Shown here piece after piece: positions 1-11,841 of a DNA stretch of 64,000 bases. Made by a program: the position numbers and the translations under genes. The stretch is from Phymorhynchus buccinoides. Taxonomy: Eukaryota > Mollusca > Gastropoda > Neogastropoda > Raphitomidae. Numbering within the stretch: the first letter of the stretch is position 1; the number at the start of each line of letters is the position of its first letter. The stretch is from assembly GCA_017654935.2 (NCBI GenBank), contig CM065698.1:769167-833166 (forward strand). The letters are read 5' to 3'. The notes below the pieces were generated by a model. The model did no database searches, was not told the origin of the DNA, and was given only the letters and a program-made list of their open reading frames with translations.

Positions 1-421
1 CCTTTTGTTGCTACGCTCCCGCCTGCACCGCTCTTACCCTCTCAAGCTGCGACCCACCCGAAAGCAGTCTTCGCAGACGCTAAGCCTGGAAGAGGCTAAA
101 AGTTAATTAAACTTAGTGGTTTTTCAAGAAAGACAAGGTTAAACGGAAACAACAATATCACAACATCAAATATCGAAACAGCTAAGTGCTTAGCTGAACC
201 TTTAGATAAAGCTAGCCAAAACCAATGACTTTGCACCACATAGAACAAGAAAGAAGAAAAAAGTATTATGTTTGTAATAAAGCTACGGATAATTCAAACC
301 CTATAAATTTCTCCAATCAAATATACCGACTTGCTAGAGCCTTCGCAGTATAAAAAAAGGTAAATAAAGCAACAGGTGAGTGAGTATAACTATGCTGCGT
401 ACAGTAATAAAACAACTTCCC
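1..421. other. No recognisable gene; AT-rich lead-in to a LINE remnant
   Basis: No convincing coding or repeat signal was found. It probably belongs to the 5' part of the decayed LINE that follows, but no conserved motif could be read. Confidence 0.3.
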
Positions 422-1363
422 CTAAATTATTTACAAATTTTACACGGATTTTATTCCAGATGTTGGGAGGGGGGGAAAATTCCACAAGCTTGGAAAGAGG
501 CCAAAGTAATAGGGAGGGGGGGGGGACGGCAAAGGGTACAAAATTCCTAAATGTTATTGGCCCATCTCGGTGGTCCCCTCACCTGTGTTATGTCTAATGC
601 AGTACTCGTGAGAACACGACTAGTATTGCTACAGGGGGCGGACATGGGTGGATTGCCCCCCTTCTGAAGGCTTGGATTGAGGTGTAATCGATGGTGACCT
701 AGTGGAACAGAGCGTTGCTTACTGTGAGCCGCTCCTCGCTTGTCAAATTAGAGCTGGTTATTTGCGCGAGGGCCCAAATGTGGCGGGACCCCTCGATGCC
801 AAAGTTTTAAAACAGAATCAAACAAAAATCGAAGGTTATTTAAAAAATTGTAGACCCCTTTGGGGGAAAAAACTATTGAGGATTAAAAAACAGAAAAAAA
901 AAAACTAAAAGGAGGAAATCCCACCAAGCAAAGCAGGAATATTTAAGTCAACGTTGACAGGTCCAATATTAAAAATCAATTTTCCCCAGACTATAGAACC
1001 GTCAAAGGTGAGGCTTAACCTGGGGACTTGTTCAACATCATGCTCCACGACATACAGAACGTATCATAGGCAATCAAAAAATTTCTATGTATGGCCGATG
1101 ATATTCACGATATATTGACACCCCCAAATACTAAAAAATACTCTATTAATGCGAATAAAGAACATCAAGGCGGTTCAATGTATAAACAGCCATAGCTACA
1201 TACCTCCGGGATAATCGGCTTCTTCATTGTCACAGTGACAAATGCCGAGTTTATGGTTGTTTCTCAACAAAAGAGACTATACAAACTGATTTTACAAGCA
1301 TTATACCTAAAGGTTACGCGAAAAAAAACCAGAGCACAAAGGTTTAATTATCTTGGGAGTTAA
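422..1363 (+). pseudogene. Decayed non-LTR reverse transcriptase (N-terminal and palm pieces)
   Basis: Short stretches read as reverse transcriptase, with stops and frame changes between them. From 422 one frame gives LNYLQILHGFYSRCW and then IPQAWKEAKV, the usual start of a LINE RT domain. At 1022-1113 another stretch reads GDLFNIMLHDI, a stop, then FLCMADDI; this matches the LFN(I/L)ML...DI and YADD blocks, with Met in place of the usual Tyr/Phe before ADD. At 1327-1360 the piece RFNYLG precedes a stop at 1361. Downstream, 1364-2875 continues the same protein. The element cannot encode a working enzyme. It is an old I-superfamily-like copy; the exact clade is not determined. Confidence 0.6.
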
Positions 1364-2875
1364 GCGTCTTGCCCCTTTCTTTTTTTTACGTTAAATTGGA
1401 CACCACACATTGAACATACAGCAAAAAAGGCTTCGCAAGCCTTAAATTTTATTAAAGTAATCTCTAAAGAAAGATGGGCTAAGGACCCAAAATTCTTGGT
1501 TAATTTGGTTAGGGCCCTGGTGCGCAGCCGATTAACCTATGGAATGGAAGCCTTCCACTCATTAACCAAAACTCAGTTTTCAAAACTACAAGCTATAGAA
1601 ACTAAGGCACTTAAAATTGCACTCGGTGTCCCTGTGTACGCAGTAAACAAGTTAGTGTACAGGGACATCGGGTGGCTGCCATTAGAAAACTTGATGAGGG
1701 TAAACTGTGCCAATTTTCTGGTGCGCTGGTATGCAGCCAAGACGGACTCTTTTAAAGAATTCAAAATGAATATAATAGACCCCTTTTTGAACTATGAGAT
1801 TAAAAAGAAAAAGAATCCCACAGCAAGTGATAAGAACACCAACATAATTCATTTCTCAGATAACCTGTTTAAAGAGGCTAACCTGGACTTACAGGAGGTC
1901 TCAATACACCCTTCAGCGTGCTTTCCCCCATGGGAAAGAGAAGAAATTCAATATGATACAACCTTAAATAGTAAATTTTCGAAAGAAGAGGTTAATCTAA
2001 TAAGTATAGCAGCTAAAGAAAAAATTGAAGCAGCAAAATATCATTTACAAATCTATACTGATGGGTCTAAAATTGACCATAAGGTGGGGTGCGCGTTTAC
2101 CATCCCCACCTTAGATATAACAAAATCTTTTCAACTAAATGACCATCTTTCAATTTTTAGTGCCGAGTTATGGGCAATACTTGAAGTATGCTCCTTCCTA
2201 AATAACCTAACCAATCCTCCAATAAATGTAGTTATCTACACAGATTCACTATCCTCCATCCAGGCCCTTCAGGGAGAAACAAACAACAGACTAGAAATTA
2301 TAAATGAAATCAGAATATTAATACATCAAATTATACTTAAGGGAACCTCAATTGTCATAACCTGGATACCCTCCCATTGTGGAATATTGGGCAATGACCG
2401 AGCTGATAGGGCGGCTAAAAATGCCGCTGAAGGAAGATCAGGTACCCTAATTAACATCAAATTATCTATAAAAGAATCCAAAAGTAAATTAAAAAGAGCA
2501 GCATTCCAAGAGTGGAGCAGAGAGCTTGAAAGCTATGCCAAAGCCCACTCTTGGGACCATATAATAGTAAAAGGCGGCCTTTTTCTGCCCATTAAACCAA
2601 CCGTACAATCATTAATTTTTAGATTAAGAACTAGTTCAAATCCATGTACTTATATTGAAGTAATCTGTGAATGTGGGAAAACCCTCAACATGGAACACCT
2701 TTTTAATCCATGTATAAATATAACAAAAGAATTAACTCCACTTATTCAAAAACTTAAACTATACAACATAATGTATTCTAAACTAATAATTCATAAACAT
2801 ACAATAGAGGGATGGGCCCCGTTGGTCTGGCTGGCCGAAGCCTTAGTCAAAACGTCCTTTGGTCAGCATTTCTGA
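1364..2875 (+). pseudogene. LINE ORF2 3' part: RT thumb region plus RNase H domain
   Basis: The frame is open from 1364 to the stop at 2873-2875. It begins inside the protein (TLNWTPHIEHTAKKASQAL), so there is no genuine start codon. Counting from codon 1496 as residue 1, residues 1-85 are the RT C-terminal region (RSRLTYGMEAF, IETKALKIALGVP). Residues 186-310 are an RNase H fold with IYTDGS (Asp189), FSAELWAI (Glu224), VIYTDSL (Asp250) and WIPSHCGILGN...AD (His294, Asp304), so all expected acidic residues are present. Near the C terminus CECG...EHLFNPC is the Cys/His cluster typical of this LINE group. Intact RNase H inside a broken RT suggests a fairly recent but 5'-decayed copy. Confidence 0.8.
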
Positions 2876-3240
2876 TCAAGAAGGGACAAAAACCAAAATA
2901 AGATTTAACTGTAAACTTTTAAATAAATGATTTTAATGACGGGTATAGGGTCCCTCCGGACAGCGGGCCGCGTACCTACCCACAGTCCACTCCCAAACCC
3001 ATACAAATTTTAGTTTTCCCTTTTTTAACTTACGGCATGTATTACACATGACCGGTAGGATTCTTTTGATTCCGAGTACATTTTACTCCCCTTCCCCTAG
3101 TAGATGGGTGCGCGGCCCGACCTCCGGGGGGGTGCCTTCGTAGTCGCGAACGTGAAATTACGGTCAGGGTTATCCCAATAGGTCCCCCCGCACTTAATGC
3201 TGGACCTATATAACGACGCCCTACCACTGTTTTGGCCGGA
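2876..3240 (+). other. Probable LINE 3' UTR
   Basis: GC-rich sequence directly follows the ORF2 stop and holds no gene. It is interpreted as the 3' UTR of the RNase H LINE from position only. No poly(A) or simple-repeat tail could be placed with confidence. Confidence 0.4.
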
Positions 3241-3960
3241 GAGGAGGGGTCCCTCTACCTCCCTCCCTCCGACCTAAACAAGTAGGAATCGTTAACTATC
3301 CCCGTCATAAAGTACTAGTTTTAAACCTTGGTTTTAAAAAATATCTTAAATATAGATGGTTTTTAATAAACTATTAAAATAACAAAATTTCTTTAAAAAT
3401 CTTAACAATTGAAGACTGGGGGTCCAGAAGCAACTTTTTTCTGCCCGGGCTCGGCCAAATTTGTTAGTGCCTTTCTTTTTGAGTCTGAGTTAGAGTTAAG
3501 TTTGTAAATATTTTTTCTTGAGACCCCAGTCTAAAAATTATTTTTTTCATACAATCTTTTCTCACTATGTGAGAAATTGATTGACCTATTCTTTTTAAAC
3601 AAATATAGTATAAATAGTTGTCCACTTGTAGTGATAACTTTTTAACAATGAATATTTTTCAAAAATAAAGTCTCTAAGACACAAAACATGTAAATATCGT
3701 TTTTTCGACCTTAAAATTGAATTTTTTAACATTTTCATTAAATACTCGTTCTTTTAAACATTATTGTGGTCCTGAAGTTTTAATCATTAGGCTCTTGCCA
3801 GGAGGGGTGCAGCTCAAAAAATGTAATTTTAATCACTCACTTTTATCTAAAAAGTCAAGTTTTAACTAGACAGTAGTCTCGTACGGGCCATGGCTCATAA
3901 AATGTAAAAACCTTGACCTTTATTCAAGAGATAAACAATTATAAATAATAAAATAAATAT
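3241..3960. other. AT-rich sequence, nothing recognised
   Basis: About 700 bases of AT-rich DNA with homopolymer runs. No ORF, tandem repeat or terminal inverted repeat was found. Confidence 0.4.
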
Positions 3961-4149
3961 CTAAAGTAAAATAAAAACAGCTTTTTTCTCTTCCCCTTCC
4001 CCCCATTTCCAAATAACTAAAAGTAGAACGTAATGTCCCATATGGCTTCGGCCGAGAGGACGAAAAGCATAATTAACCTTGGCAGCCTCCAAAAAGAGAG
4101 TGACAGAGAGATGGAAAAAACGGGTTTCTGGGGGGGGGGGGGCGGGGGG

Positions 4150-4484
<335 letters not shown>

Positions 4485-4580
<96 letters not shown>

Positions 4581-4600
4581 GGGGGGGGAGGGGGGGGGGG
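4485..4600. repeat. (GA)n microsatellite with G-run
   Basis: GA tract to about 4578 followed by poly-G interrupted by A. It forms the right flank of the 133-bp module. Confidence 0.95.
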
Positions 4601-4730
4601 AAGAAAAAGAGGGAGGCGAAACACATACATAGCCTATGTATGCAGATAAAACCGGAAAGGCAGACAGACAGACAGTCAAAGACACACGCCTACCTGTCTC
4701 TGCCCAGTTGTGACTTCATTTTGTTTTCAG

Positions 4731-6145
4731 GACATTATCCCGTTATCTTTATGCAGGATCACTGAACCTTGTACAGACATTATCCTATTATCTTTATGCA
4801 GAATCACTGAACCTTGTACAGACATTATCCCGTTATCTTTATGCAGAATCACTGAACCTTGTACAGACATTATCCCGTTATCTTTATGCAGAATCACTGA
4901 ACCTTGTACAGACATATTATTTTTACGCAGAATCACTGAACCTTGTACAGACATTATCCCGTTATCTTTATGCAGAATCACTGAACCTTGTACAGACATT
5001 ATCCCGTTATCTTTATGCAGAATCACTGAACCTTGTACAGACATATTATTTTTACGCAGAATCACTGAACCTTGTACAAACATTATCCTATTATCTTTAT
5101 GCAGAATCATTGAACCTTGTACAGACATTATCCCGTTATCTTTATGTAGAATCACTTAACTTTGTACAGAGATTATCCTATTATCTTTATACAGAATCAC
5201 CGAATCTTGTACAGACATTATCCTGTTATCTTTATGTAGAATCAATTAACTTTGTACAGAGATTATCTTATTATCTTTATACAGAATCACCGAACCTTGT
5301 ACAGACATTATCCTGTTATCTTTATGTAGAATCACTTAACTTTGTACAGAGATTATCCTATTATCTTTATACAGAATCACCGAACCTTGTACAGACATTA
5401 TCATATTATCATTATGCAGAATCAGTGTACCTTGTACAGACATATTATCTTTACGCAGAATCAGTGTTCTTTGTTTATATATTATCTTTACTCAGAATCA
5501 GTGTTCTTTGTACAGACATTATTCTGTTGTCTTTACGCATAATCAGAGTTCTGTGTACAGACATTATCCTATTATCTTTATACAGAATCAGTGTTCTTTG
5601 TACAGACATATATTATCTTTACACTGAATCAGTGTTCTTTGTAGGTACCGACATATACTATCTTAACAACACTGAATCAGTGTTCTTTGTACCAACATAA
5701 TATATTATATTATCTTTACATAGAATCAGTGTTCTTTGTACCGACATATATAATCTTTACACTGAATCAGTGTTCTTTGAACAGACATATTATCTTTACT
5801 CTGAATCAATGTTCTTTGTATATATATTATCCTATTATCTTTACACAGAATCAGTGTTCTTTGTACAGACATATTATCTTTACACAGAATCAGTGTTCTT
5901 TGTACAGACATATATATTATCTTTACATAGAATCAGTGTTCTTTGTGCAGACATAGTATCTTTATGCAGAATAAGTGTTCCTTGTACAGATATTATCCTA
6001 TTTTCTTTACACGGAATCAATGTTCCTTGTACAGTCATTATCCTATTATCTTTATGCAATATCTGTATACATTGTATACCTTCAGACATTATCCTATCAT
6101 GACGCAGTATCAGTATTCCCTGGTACAAACATTATCCTATTTTTT
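4731..6145 (+). repeat. 45-bp minisatellite, about 30 copies
   Basis: Unit core GAATCACTGAACCTTGTACA followed by GACATTATCCCGTTATCTTT. Left units are nearly identical at 45 bp with some 39-bp variants; units become diverged and shorter towards the right. Because 45 is a multiple of three and the unit lacks stops in some frames, several frames stay open for 100-200 codons; this is not evidence of coding. Each unit contains TTATCTTTATGCAG, a weak 3' splice-site lookalike, and the palindrome TGTACA. Confidence 0.95.
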
Positions 6146-6265
6146 AAGTGTTAATTACACACACATTATCCTGTTACCTTCCCTCAATGTCAGCCAGTTT
6201 GATTGCTGTGTGCCAGTGCTGACAGATGTGAACACCGCATGGAATAGACAATCGTTCAATATCAA

Positions 6266-6962
6266 CTAGAGCGTTAAGACGCTAGACCACCAGCAGCCGC
6301 GCGGCAGCATTTTCGTGCCCAGTGACCTTGATCTTTGACCTTGATTTTGGAATTTGGTCTAGATATTCTTAGTACCTATCCGCAAGCCAAATTTGAGTGT
6401 CCTAGGTCCCTGCGTTCAAACGTTATTATGCCAGATGCTCTGCAGCATTTTCGGCTCCAGTGACCTTGACCTTTGACCAATAGACCTTCATTTTTTAAAC
6501 TTGGCCTATATCATTGGTACCTACCCGCAAGCAACATTTGAGCATCCTAGGTCCCTCCATTATCGTGCCAGGTGTTTGGCAGCATTTTCGGCTCCAGTGA
6601 CTTTGACCTTTGACATATGACCTTCATGTGATTGTCCTAGGTCCCTCCGTTCAATCGTTATCGTGCCAGTTGCTCGGCAGCATTTATTTTCGGCGCCAGT
6701 GACCTTGACCTTTGACCTTCATTTTTTAACTTGGCCTAGATATCTTTAGTACCTATCTGCATGCACAATTTGAGCGTCATAGGTCTCTCTGTTATTGTGC
6801 CAGGTGTTCGGCAGCATTTTTCGGCTCCAGTGACCTTTGACCTATGACCTTCATTTTTCGAACTTGGCCTAGATATCCTAAGTACCTATCCGCATGCAAA
6901 ATTTGAGCGTCCTAGGTCCCTTCGTTCAAACGTTATCGTGTTAACATAGATAGATAGATAGA
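6266..6962 (+). repeat. Dispersed repeat with tandem TGACCT modules
   Basis: Begins CTAGAGCGTTAAGACGCTAG and ends AACATAGA followed by (GATA)n. The inside is about five diverged units of roughly 100-170 bp, each with GGCAGCATTTTCGGC, a cluster of TGACCT half-sites, CTTGGCCTAGATAT and CCTAGGTCCCT. Single-unit relatives lie at 39428-39525 (minus) and 55847-56075 (plus). At 6700-6718 and 6831-6850 the half-sites form direct repeats with one-base spacing. Confidence 0.85.
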
Positions 6963-6964
6963 TA

Positions 6965-7178
6965 GGGTAAGACGGGGTAAAAAGCGCATGGGCGGGTAAG
7001 AAGCCCACCCCAATTATCTCATGAAATGAAGCAAATTTCAGTCAAATTTTGCCCATGAGACGAGCGTTAATGTCTAGCATTCGTCTCATGGGCAAATTTG
7101 ACTGAAACTTTCTTTATTTCATGAGATAATTGGGGTGGGCTTCTTACCCGCCCATGCGCTTTTTACCCCGTCTTCCCC
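6965..7178 (+). mobile_element. Palindromic (foldback) MITE, copy 1, full length
   Basis: The left arm runs from GGGTAAGACGGGGTAAAAAG through GGGCGGGTAAGAAGCCCACC to CCCATGAGACGA. It is repeated as its reverse complement in the right arm, ending CCCGTCTTCCCC, so nearly the whole 214-bp element is an inverted repeat. TA lies on both sides (6963-6964 and 7179-7180), as expected of a Tc1/mariner-type target, although the left flank is inside (GATA)n. No coding capacity. Partial copies are at 13620-13758 and 39145-39260. Confidence 0.85.
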
Positions 7179-7180
7179 TA

Positions 7181-7720
7181 GATAGGCAGTCAGTCAGCTT
7201 CAGAATCCACTGAAAACATTACCCGCTTCGCTCTCAACGGTCGCGGCTGGTAATCACTGTGTTTGTCAATCACACATCCATCCCTTCCTCCTCCAATCAG
7301 TGATTGTGTCGTCAGCCGAACGTGCCACGGCGCGTGCTTGGTGCGCGTGAGCCTCTCTTCCGCTCTGTGCGCGTGCCTCGTCCCCCCCCCCCCCCCCCCT
7401 CCCATCCCCACCCTTCCCTCTTCCTTCGTTCTCTGCTCCGTTTTGTTCGTTCTCTTCCCTCTTCCTTCCTTCCTTCTTTCCTTCCCCGCTGGGTAGTAGG
7501 CCTAGGCCTAGTGCTGTCTTTGATGCCAGAGCAGGCAGGCAGAGGCTGCTTTAGCTACAAACGCTCTCCCTGTGTATGTGAGTTGTGCTGTGCTGGTGAC
7601 ACTGCCTGGGGGATCTTCCTGTTTCCACAGTCAAGCAGAGATGGCAGCCTGGCTCCATCAATGATCGGTGAAGAGAAGCTGTAGGAACTCTGCCATTTGT
7701 TCTCGTGCCTTGGCCGCATA
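7181..7720. other. CpG-containing low-copy region; no gene assigned
   Basis: Holds a CCAATCA box near 7296, a GC-rich CpG-containing stretch at 7315-7380, a poly-C run at 7382-7401 and the palindromic string AGGCCTAGGCCTAG near 7500. This could be promoter-like DNA or a 5' exon, but no coding exon could be supported. Confidence 0.25.
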
Positions 7721-7721
7721 G

Positions 7722-8500
7722 TAGTGACCAGTTAGTGACCGTAGAATTGTGTTGACCATCAGTTAGTGACCGTAGCATTGTATTTACCATTAGGCAGTGA
7801 CCGTAGCATTGTGTTGACCATTAGGTAGTGACCATAGCATTGTGTTGACCATTAGGCAGTGACCATAGCATTGTATTGACCATTAGGCAGTGACAATAGC
7901 ATTGTGTTGACAATCAGTTAGTTACCATATCATTGTGTTGACCATTAGGCAGTGACCATAGCATTGTGTTGACCATTAGGCAGTGACCATAGCATTGTGT
8001 TGACCATTAGGCAGTGACCATAGCATTGTGTTGTCCATTAGGCAGTGACCATAGCATTGTGTTGACCATTAGGCAGTGACCATAGCATTGTGTTGACCAT
8101 TAGGCAGTGACCATAGCATTGTGTTGACCATTAGGCAGTGACCGTAGCATTGTGTTGACCATTAGGTAGTGACCATAGCATTGTGTTGACCATTAGGCAG
8201 TGACCATAGCATTGTGTTGACCATTAGGCAGTGACCATAGCATTGTGTTGACCATTAGGCAGTGACCATAGCATTGTGTTGTCCATTAGGCAGTGACCAT
8301 AGCATTGTGTTGACCATTAGGCAGTGACCATAGCATTGTGTTGATCATTAGGCAGTGACCATAGCATTGTGTTGACCATTAGGCAGTGACCATAGCATTG
8401 TGTTGACCATTAGGCAGTGACCATAGCATTGTGTTGACCATTAGGCAGTGACCATAGCATTGTGTTGACCATTAGGCAGTGACCATAGCATTGTGTTGTC
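7722..8500 (+). repeat. 31-bp minisatellite, about 25 copies
   Basis: Unit GACCATTAGGCAGTGACCAT followed by AGCATTGTGTT. Copies are highly uniform, with scattered substitutions such as GTCC or GATC for GACC. Divergence is highest at the left edge. Confidence 0.95.
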
Positions 8501-8567
8501 CACTGCATCTCTCTTCCCTCTGTGTGTGGTCCAAGGCTGACTGGCACGTGAGTTGCCTGGTGAGTAG

Positions 8568-8614
8568 TTAGATGATGATGGTGATGCTGGTGATGCTGCT
8601 GGTGATGATGATGG

Positions 8615-8647
<33 letters not shown>

Positions 8648-8760
8648 CAACGATGATGATGACGTCGTCTGTGAGGCCCCAGGCTGCTGAGTACCTACGT
8701 GGGTACCAGAGTTAGATGATGTTAATGTTTATGATGATGTTGATGATATTGTTGATGTCG
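8568..8760. repeat. (GAT)n trinucleotide microsatellite
   Basis: Imperfect GAT/ATG repeat, read as polyserine on the opposite strand. Not coding. Confidence 0.9.
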
Positions 8761-8835
8761 TCCTTTCGTCTCCATACATTTTTTAGCTGATGGCAAAACG
8801 GGTATCATGATTATTTCTATGTGTACTATTGTATA

Positions 8836-9150
8836 GTGTGTGTGTGTGTGTGTGTGTGCGTGTGCGTGTGCGTGTGCGTGTGCGTGTGCGTGCGCGCGCG
8901 CGTGTGCGTGCGTGCGTGAGTGTGCGTGCGTGTGTGTGTGTGTGCATGCATGCGTGCGTACGTGCGTGCGTGCGTGCGTCCATTGCGTGCGTGCGTGCGT
9001 GCGTGCGTGCCGCTGCGTGCGTGCCGCTGCGTGCGTGCCGCTGCGTGCGTGCGTGTGTGTGTGCGTATGTGTGTGTGCGTATGCGCGCATATACGTATGT
9101 GTGCGTATGCGCGCGCTTGTGCGTGTGTCTGAGTGCGCGCGTGTCATTTG
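8836..9150. repeat. (GT)n/(GTGC)n compound microsatellite
   Basis: GT, GCGT and CGTG repeats with occasional interruptions. All overlapping frames (Cys-Val or Thr-His repeats) are artefacts. Confidence 0.95.
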
Positions 9151-9166
9151 TGTCTGACCATGAGCA

Positions 9167-10024
9167 TCCGATAGCAGAGGAGACACTGCTATTCTGAAAA
9201 GCTGGGTTAAATTTTGGCAAAGATGCTATCCCCCATCCAATTGTCTCACTCCCACTGTGATAGGGTATAGATCTCGATAGCATTCTGAAAAGCTATCCCG
9301 CATCCAATTGTCTCACTCCCACTGTGATAGGGTATAGATCTCGATAGCATTCTGAAAAGCTATCCCGCATCCAATTGTCTCACTCCCACTGTGATAGGGT
9401 CTAGATCTCGATAGCATTCTGAAAAGCTATCCCCCATCCAATTGTCTCATTCCCACTGTGATAGGGTATAGATCTCGATAGCATTCTGAAAAGCTATCCC
9501 GCATCCAATTGTCTCATTCCCACTGTGATAGGGTATAGATCTCGATAGCATTCTGAAAAGCTATCCCCCATCCAATTGTCTCATTCCCACTGTGATAGGG
9601 TATAGATCTCGATAGCATTCTGAAAAGCTATCCCGCATCCAATTGTCTCATTCCCACTGTGATAGGGTATAGATCTCGATAGCATTCTGAAAAGCTATCC
9701 CGCATCCAATTGTCTCATTCCCACTGTGATAGGGTATAGATCTCGATAGCATTCTGAAAAGCTATCCCGCATCCAATTGTCTCATTCCCACTGTGATAGG
9801 GTATAGATCTCGATAGCATTCTGAAAAGCTATCCCCCATCCAATTGTCTCATTCCCACTGTGATAGGGTATAGATCTCGATAGCATTCTGAAAAGCTATC
9901 CCGCATCCAATTGTCTCATTCCCACTGTTGCTATAGATAGGGCATAGATCTCGATAGCAGAGGAGCCACTGCTATTCTGAAAAGCTATCCCCCATCCAAT
10001 TGTCTCATTCCCACTGTTGCTATA
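9167..10024 (+). repeat. 67-bp minisatellite, about 12 copies
   Basis: Unit GATAGCATTCTGAAAAGCTA then TCCCGCATCCAATTGTCTCA then TTCCCACTGTGATAGGGTAT then AGATCTC. The spacing of 67 was checked at 9276 and 9343. GATAGC and GCTATC within the unit form a 6-bp inverted repeat with a 10-base spacer. The first and last units share an extra GCAGAGGAG(A/C)CACTGCTATT. On the minus strand the unit carries GATAGCTTTTCAG, a weak acceptor-like string. Confidence 0.95.
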
Positions 10025-10042
10025 AAACTGACTGCGCGCACG

Positions 10043-10200
10043 CACGTGTGAAAGTCCGCTTAATGTCCTTCGGTCTGGAACAGACACATAAACATATGGG
10101 ACATTAGTAGATATAAAGATGGTGGGAACGATCCTGGAGGCAATGCCCGGAGGCAGTGCAACACCAGGAAAGTCCCGAATGTTTAACAATACAGATATGC
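10043..10200 (+). repeat. Dispersed ~130-bp repeat (GGACATTAGTAGATATAAAG family), copy 1
   Basis: Conserved blocks are ACAGACACATA, GGGACATTAGTAGATATAAA, GATGGTGGGAACGATCCTGG and AACACCAGGAAAGTCC. Relatives with the same block order are at 56205-56318 (with a second partial copy at 56540-56590) and 61003-61136. No terminal repeats or coding capacity; class unknown. Confidence 0.75.
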
Positions 10201-10258
10201 ATTGAATAAAGCGCGCACGCACAAAAGTTGTATGGGTTTTTAGGCCATAGCTTTTGAC

Positions 10259-10263
<5 letters not shown>

Positions 10264-10353
<90 letters not shown>
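10264..10353. repeat. (GA)n microsatellite
   Basis: About 90 bases of pure GA, the left flank of module copy 2. Confidence 0.98.
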
Positions 10354-10357
<4 letters not shown>

Positions 10358-10891
10358 GTGTCAGCCCTGTTTTCCCATAGATCTACATATTGCGTCTTGT
10401 GAAAAAAATTAAAATGTATCTCTTTAACAGAACATAATTGATAACTTTATTCCAATTATTTAAAAGAATGGAAACGTAGCCTACATAACATATTTTGGTA
10501 ACTAAATGTGATGTTTTAAATGTTTCGTTGTTGATGTTGATGTATATATTGTACATAATATGCTATTCGCATAGTCCCCATCCTTTTTCCTGTTTTTGTG
10601 TGTGGAATATTTGCTTGTTTCTTTAATTAATTGTTTACTTGTATATTTTCCTTTTCTTGTTCGCTACTTTGGAATGTTTAGTTCTTTATTTTTTCTTTAT
10701 ATCATTTTTTATGGATGGCTTGTTGAAAAAAAGCATGTTTTGCTTATACAATGTTCCCATCTGGAAATAAAATTTTGACTTGACTTGACTTGACTTGACT
10801 TGACTTGTGAACGTAGGTCCTTTCTTTGAACTGAAAGTTTCATTAGTTTACAGAAAGGCCACCGGATAGATAGGCCTATCGATTAGACTTC

Positions 10892-10894
<3 letters not shown>
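10354..10894 (+). repeat. GA-flanked module, copy 2 (interrupted by an insertion)
   Basis: Outer parts match 4352-4484 almost base for base. The match is split after CTTGTGAA (10396-10403) and resumes with CTTGTGAA (10804-10811). This is the filled-site version of the module. Confidence 0.9.
10404..10803 (+). mobile_element. 400-bp retroposon with (TTGAC)n tail
   Basis: Bounded by an exact 8-bp duplication, CTTGTGAA, that is single in the empty copy at 4394-4401. The insert is AT-rich, lacks a coding frame and ends GGAAATAAAATTTTGACTTG followed by five more TTGAC-like repeats. A simple-repeat tail plus target-site duplication is the signature of target-primed reverse transcription. It is probably a 5'-truncated LINE 3' UTR or a SINE. 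Another 3' end with the same tail is at 17600-17637. Confidence 0.85.

Positions 10895-10964
<70 letters not shown>
10895..10964. repeat. (GA)n microsatellite
   Basis: GA tract forming the right flank of module copy 2. Confidence 0.98.
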
Positions 10965-10966
<2 letters not shown>

Positions 10967-11830
10967 ACTGAACATGTTTATTGTACTTTGGCCTTAGTTC
11001 CGAAACCCCCCTCCCACCAAAAAAAAAAAAGGAGAAGAAGAGAAAGAAAAAACCCCAAGAAAGACAGAGAGCCATACTCACTATTTTGTTGAACAAAATA
11101 ATCGTCCATTCTAAGGTACAATTTAAAGGAAGTTTTGGCACTTTCTTTTGTTAAAAAAGCTTCAGCTTCAGGGCCCTAGACCCCCGCCCTTGTTTGTACC
11201 CCCCCCCCCCCCCTCTAATGTGTCCCAGGTCCGGCCTGAGCAATCAAAAACACATCAACCCAGCGGAAACATAATGACAATAGCGAAAGGTATGCAACCA
11301 AAATTAAAAAAATGATGTTAATTAGGCCTAAATACGATGACAATTAAGCTCCGTTGCATGAGCATACCGGTGTAGTCACCAACAAAACCGGAATAGCAAC
11401 TAATAAGTCATTTAAACAACTAGGTGAACAAACGATTCACTTATCACTCAATTAACTACCATTGTGGTTTTTATATATTGAGCAACATAAAAACAAAGAT
11501 AGAAGCAAGCAAACAATGAAGCACAATCAACCAATGTAAGGTTATTGGCAAAAGCCCAAAGTAGGTGAATGAAATGAATGCTGCAATAACTATGCCACGT
11601 GGTATGGACACACGGTTCAATTATCGAACAAATCATTTAAATATCCAAAGCAATAAACTATTCAAATAACTAAGTAACCAATAATTTACTAATTTAACCA
11701 TTTACCATCACTATGTTTTTATACATTAATCAGCCAAAAATCAAACAAACAAGCGAGCAAAAAACATAAACTTAACTAACCAGTCAGTCAGACAGTCAGT
11801 GCGATATTGATATTACATCAATTACAAGCA
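10965..11830. other. AT-rich unique sequence, no gene recognised
   Basis: Contains a poly-A stretch (11020s) and a poly-C run (about 11198-11213). The rest is low-copy AT-rich DNA with only short random frames. Part may be 5' sequence of the LINE remnant that follows. Confidence 0.4.
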
Positions 11831-11841
11831 TACCAACAATG

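Noticed and set aside
602..660. Transposon-like terminus CAGGGGGCGGACATGGGTGG
   Set aside because: No inverted partner, no target duplication, and it lies inside the decayed LINE.
4710..5700. Long frames on both strands across the 45-bp minisatellite
   Set aside because: Unit length is a multiple of three and lacks stops; no signal of selection on one frame.
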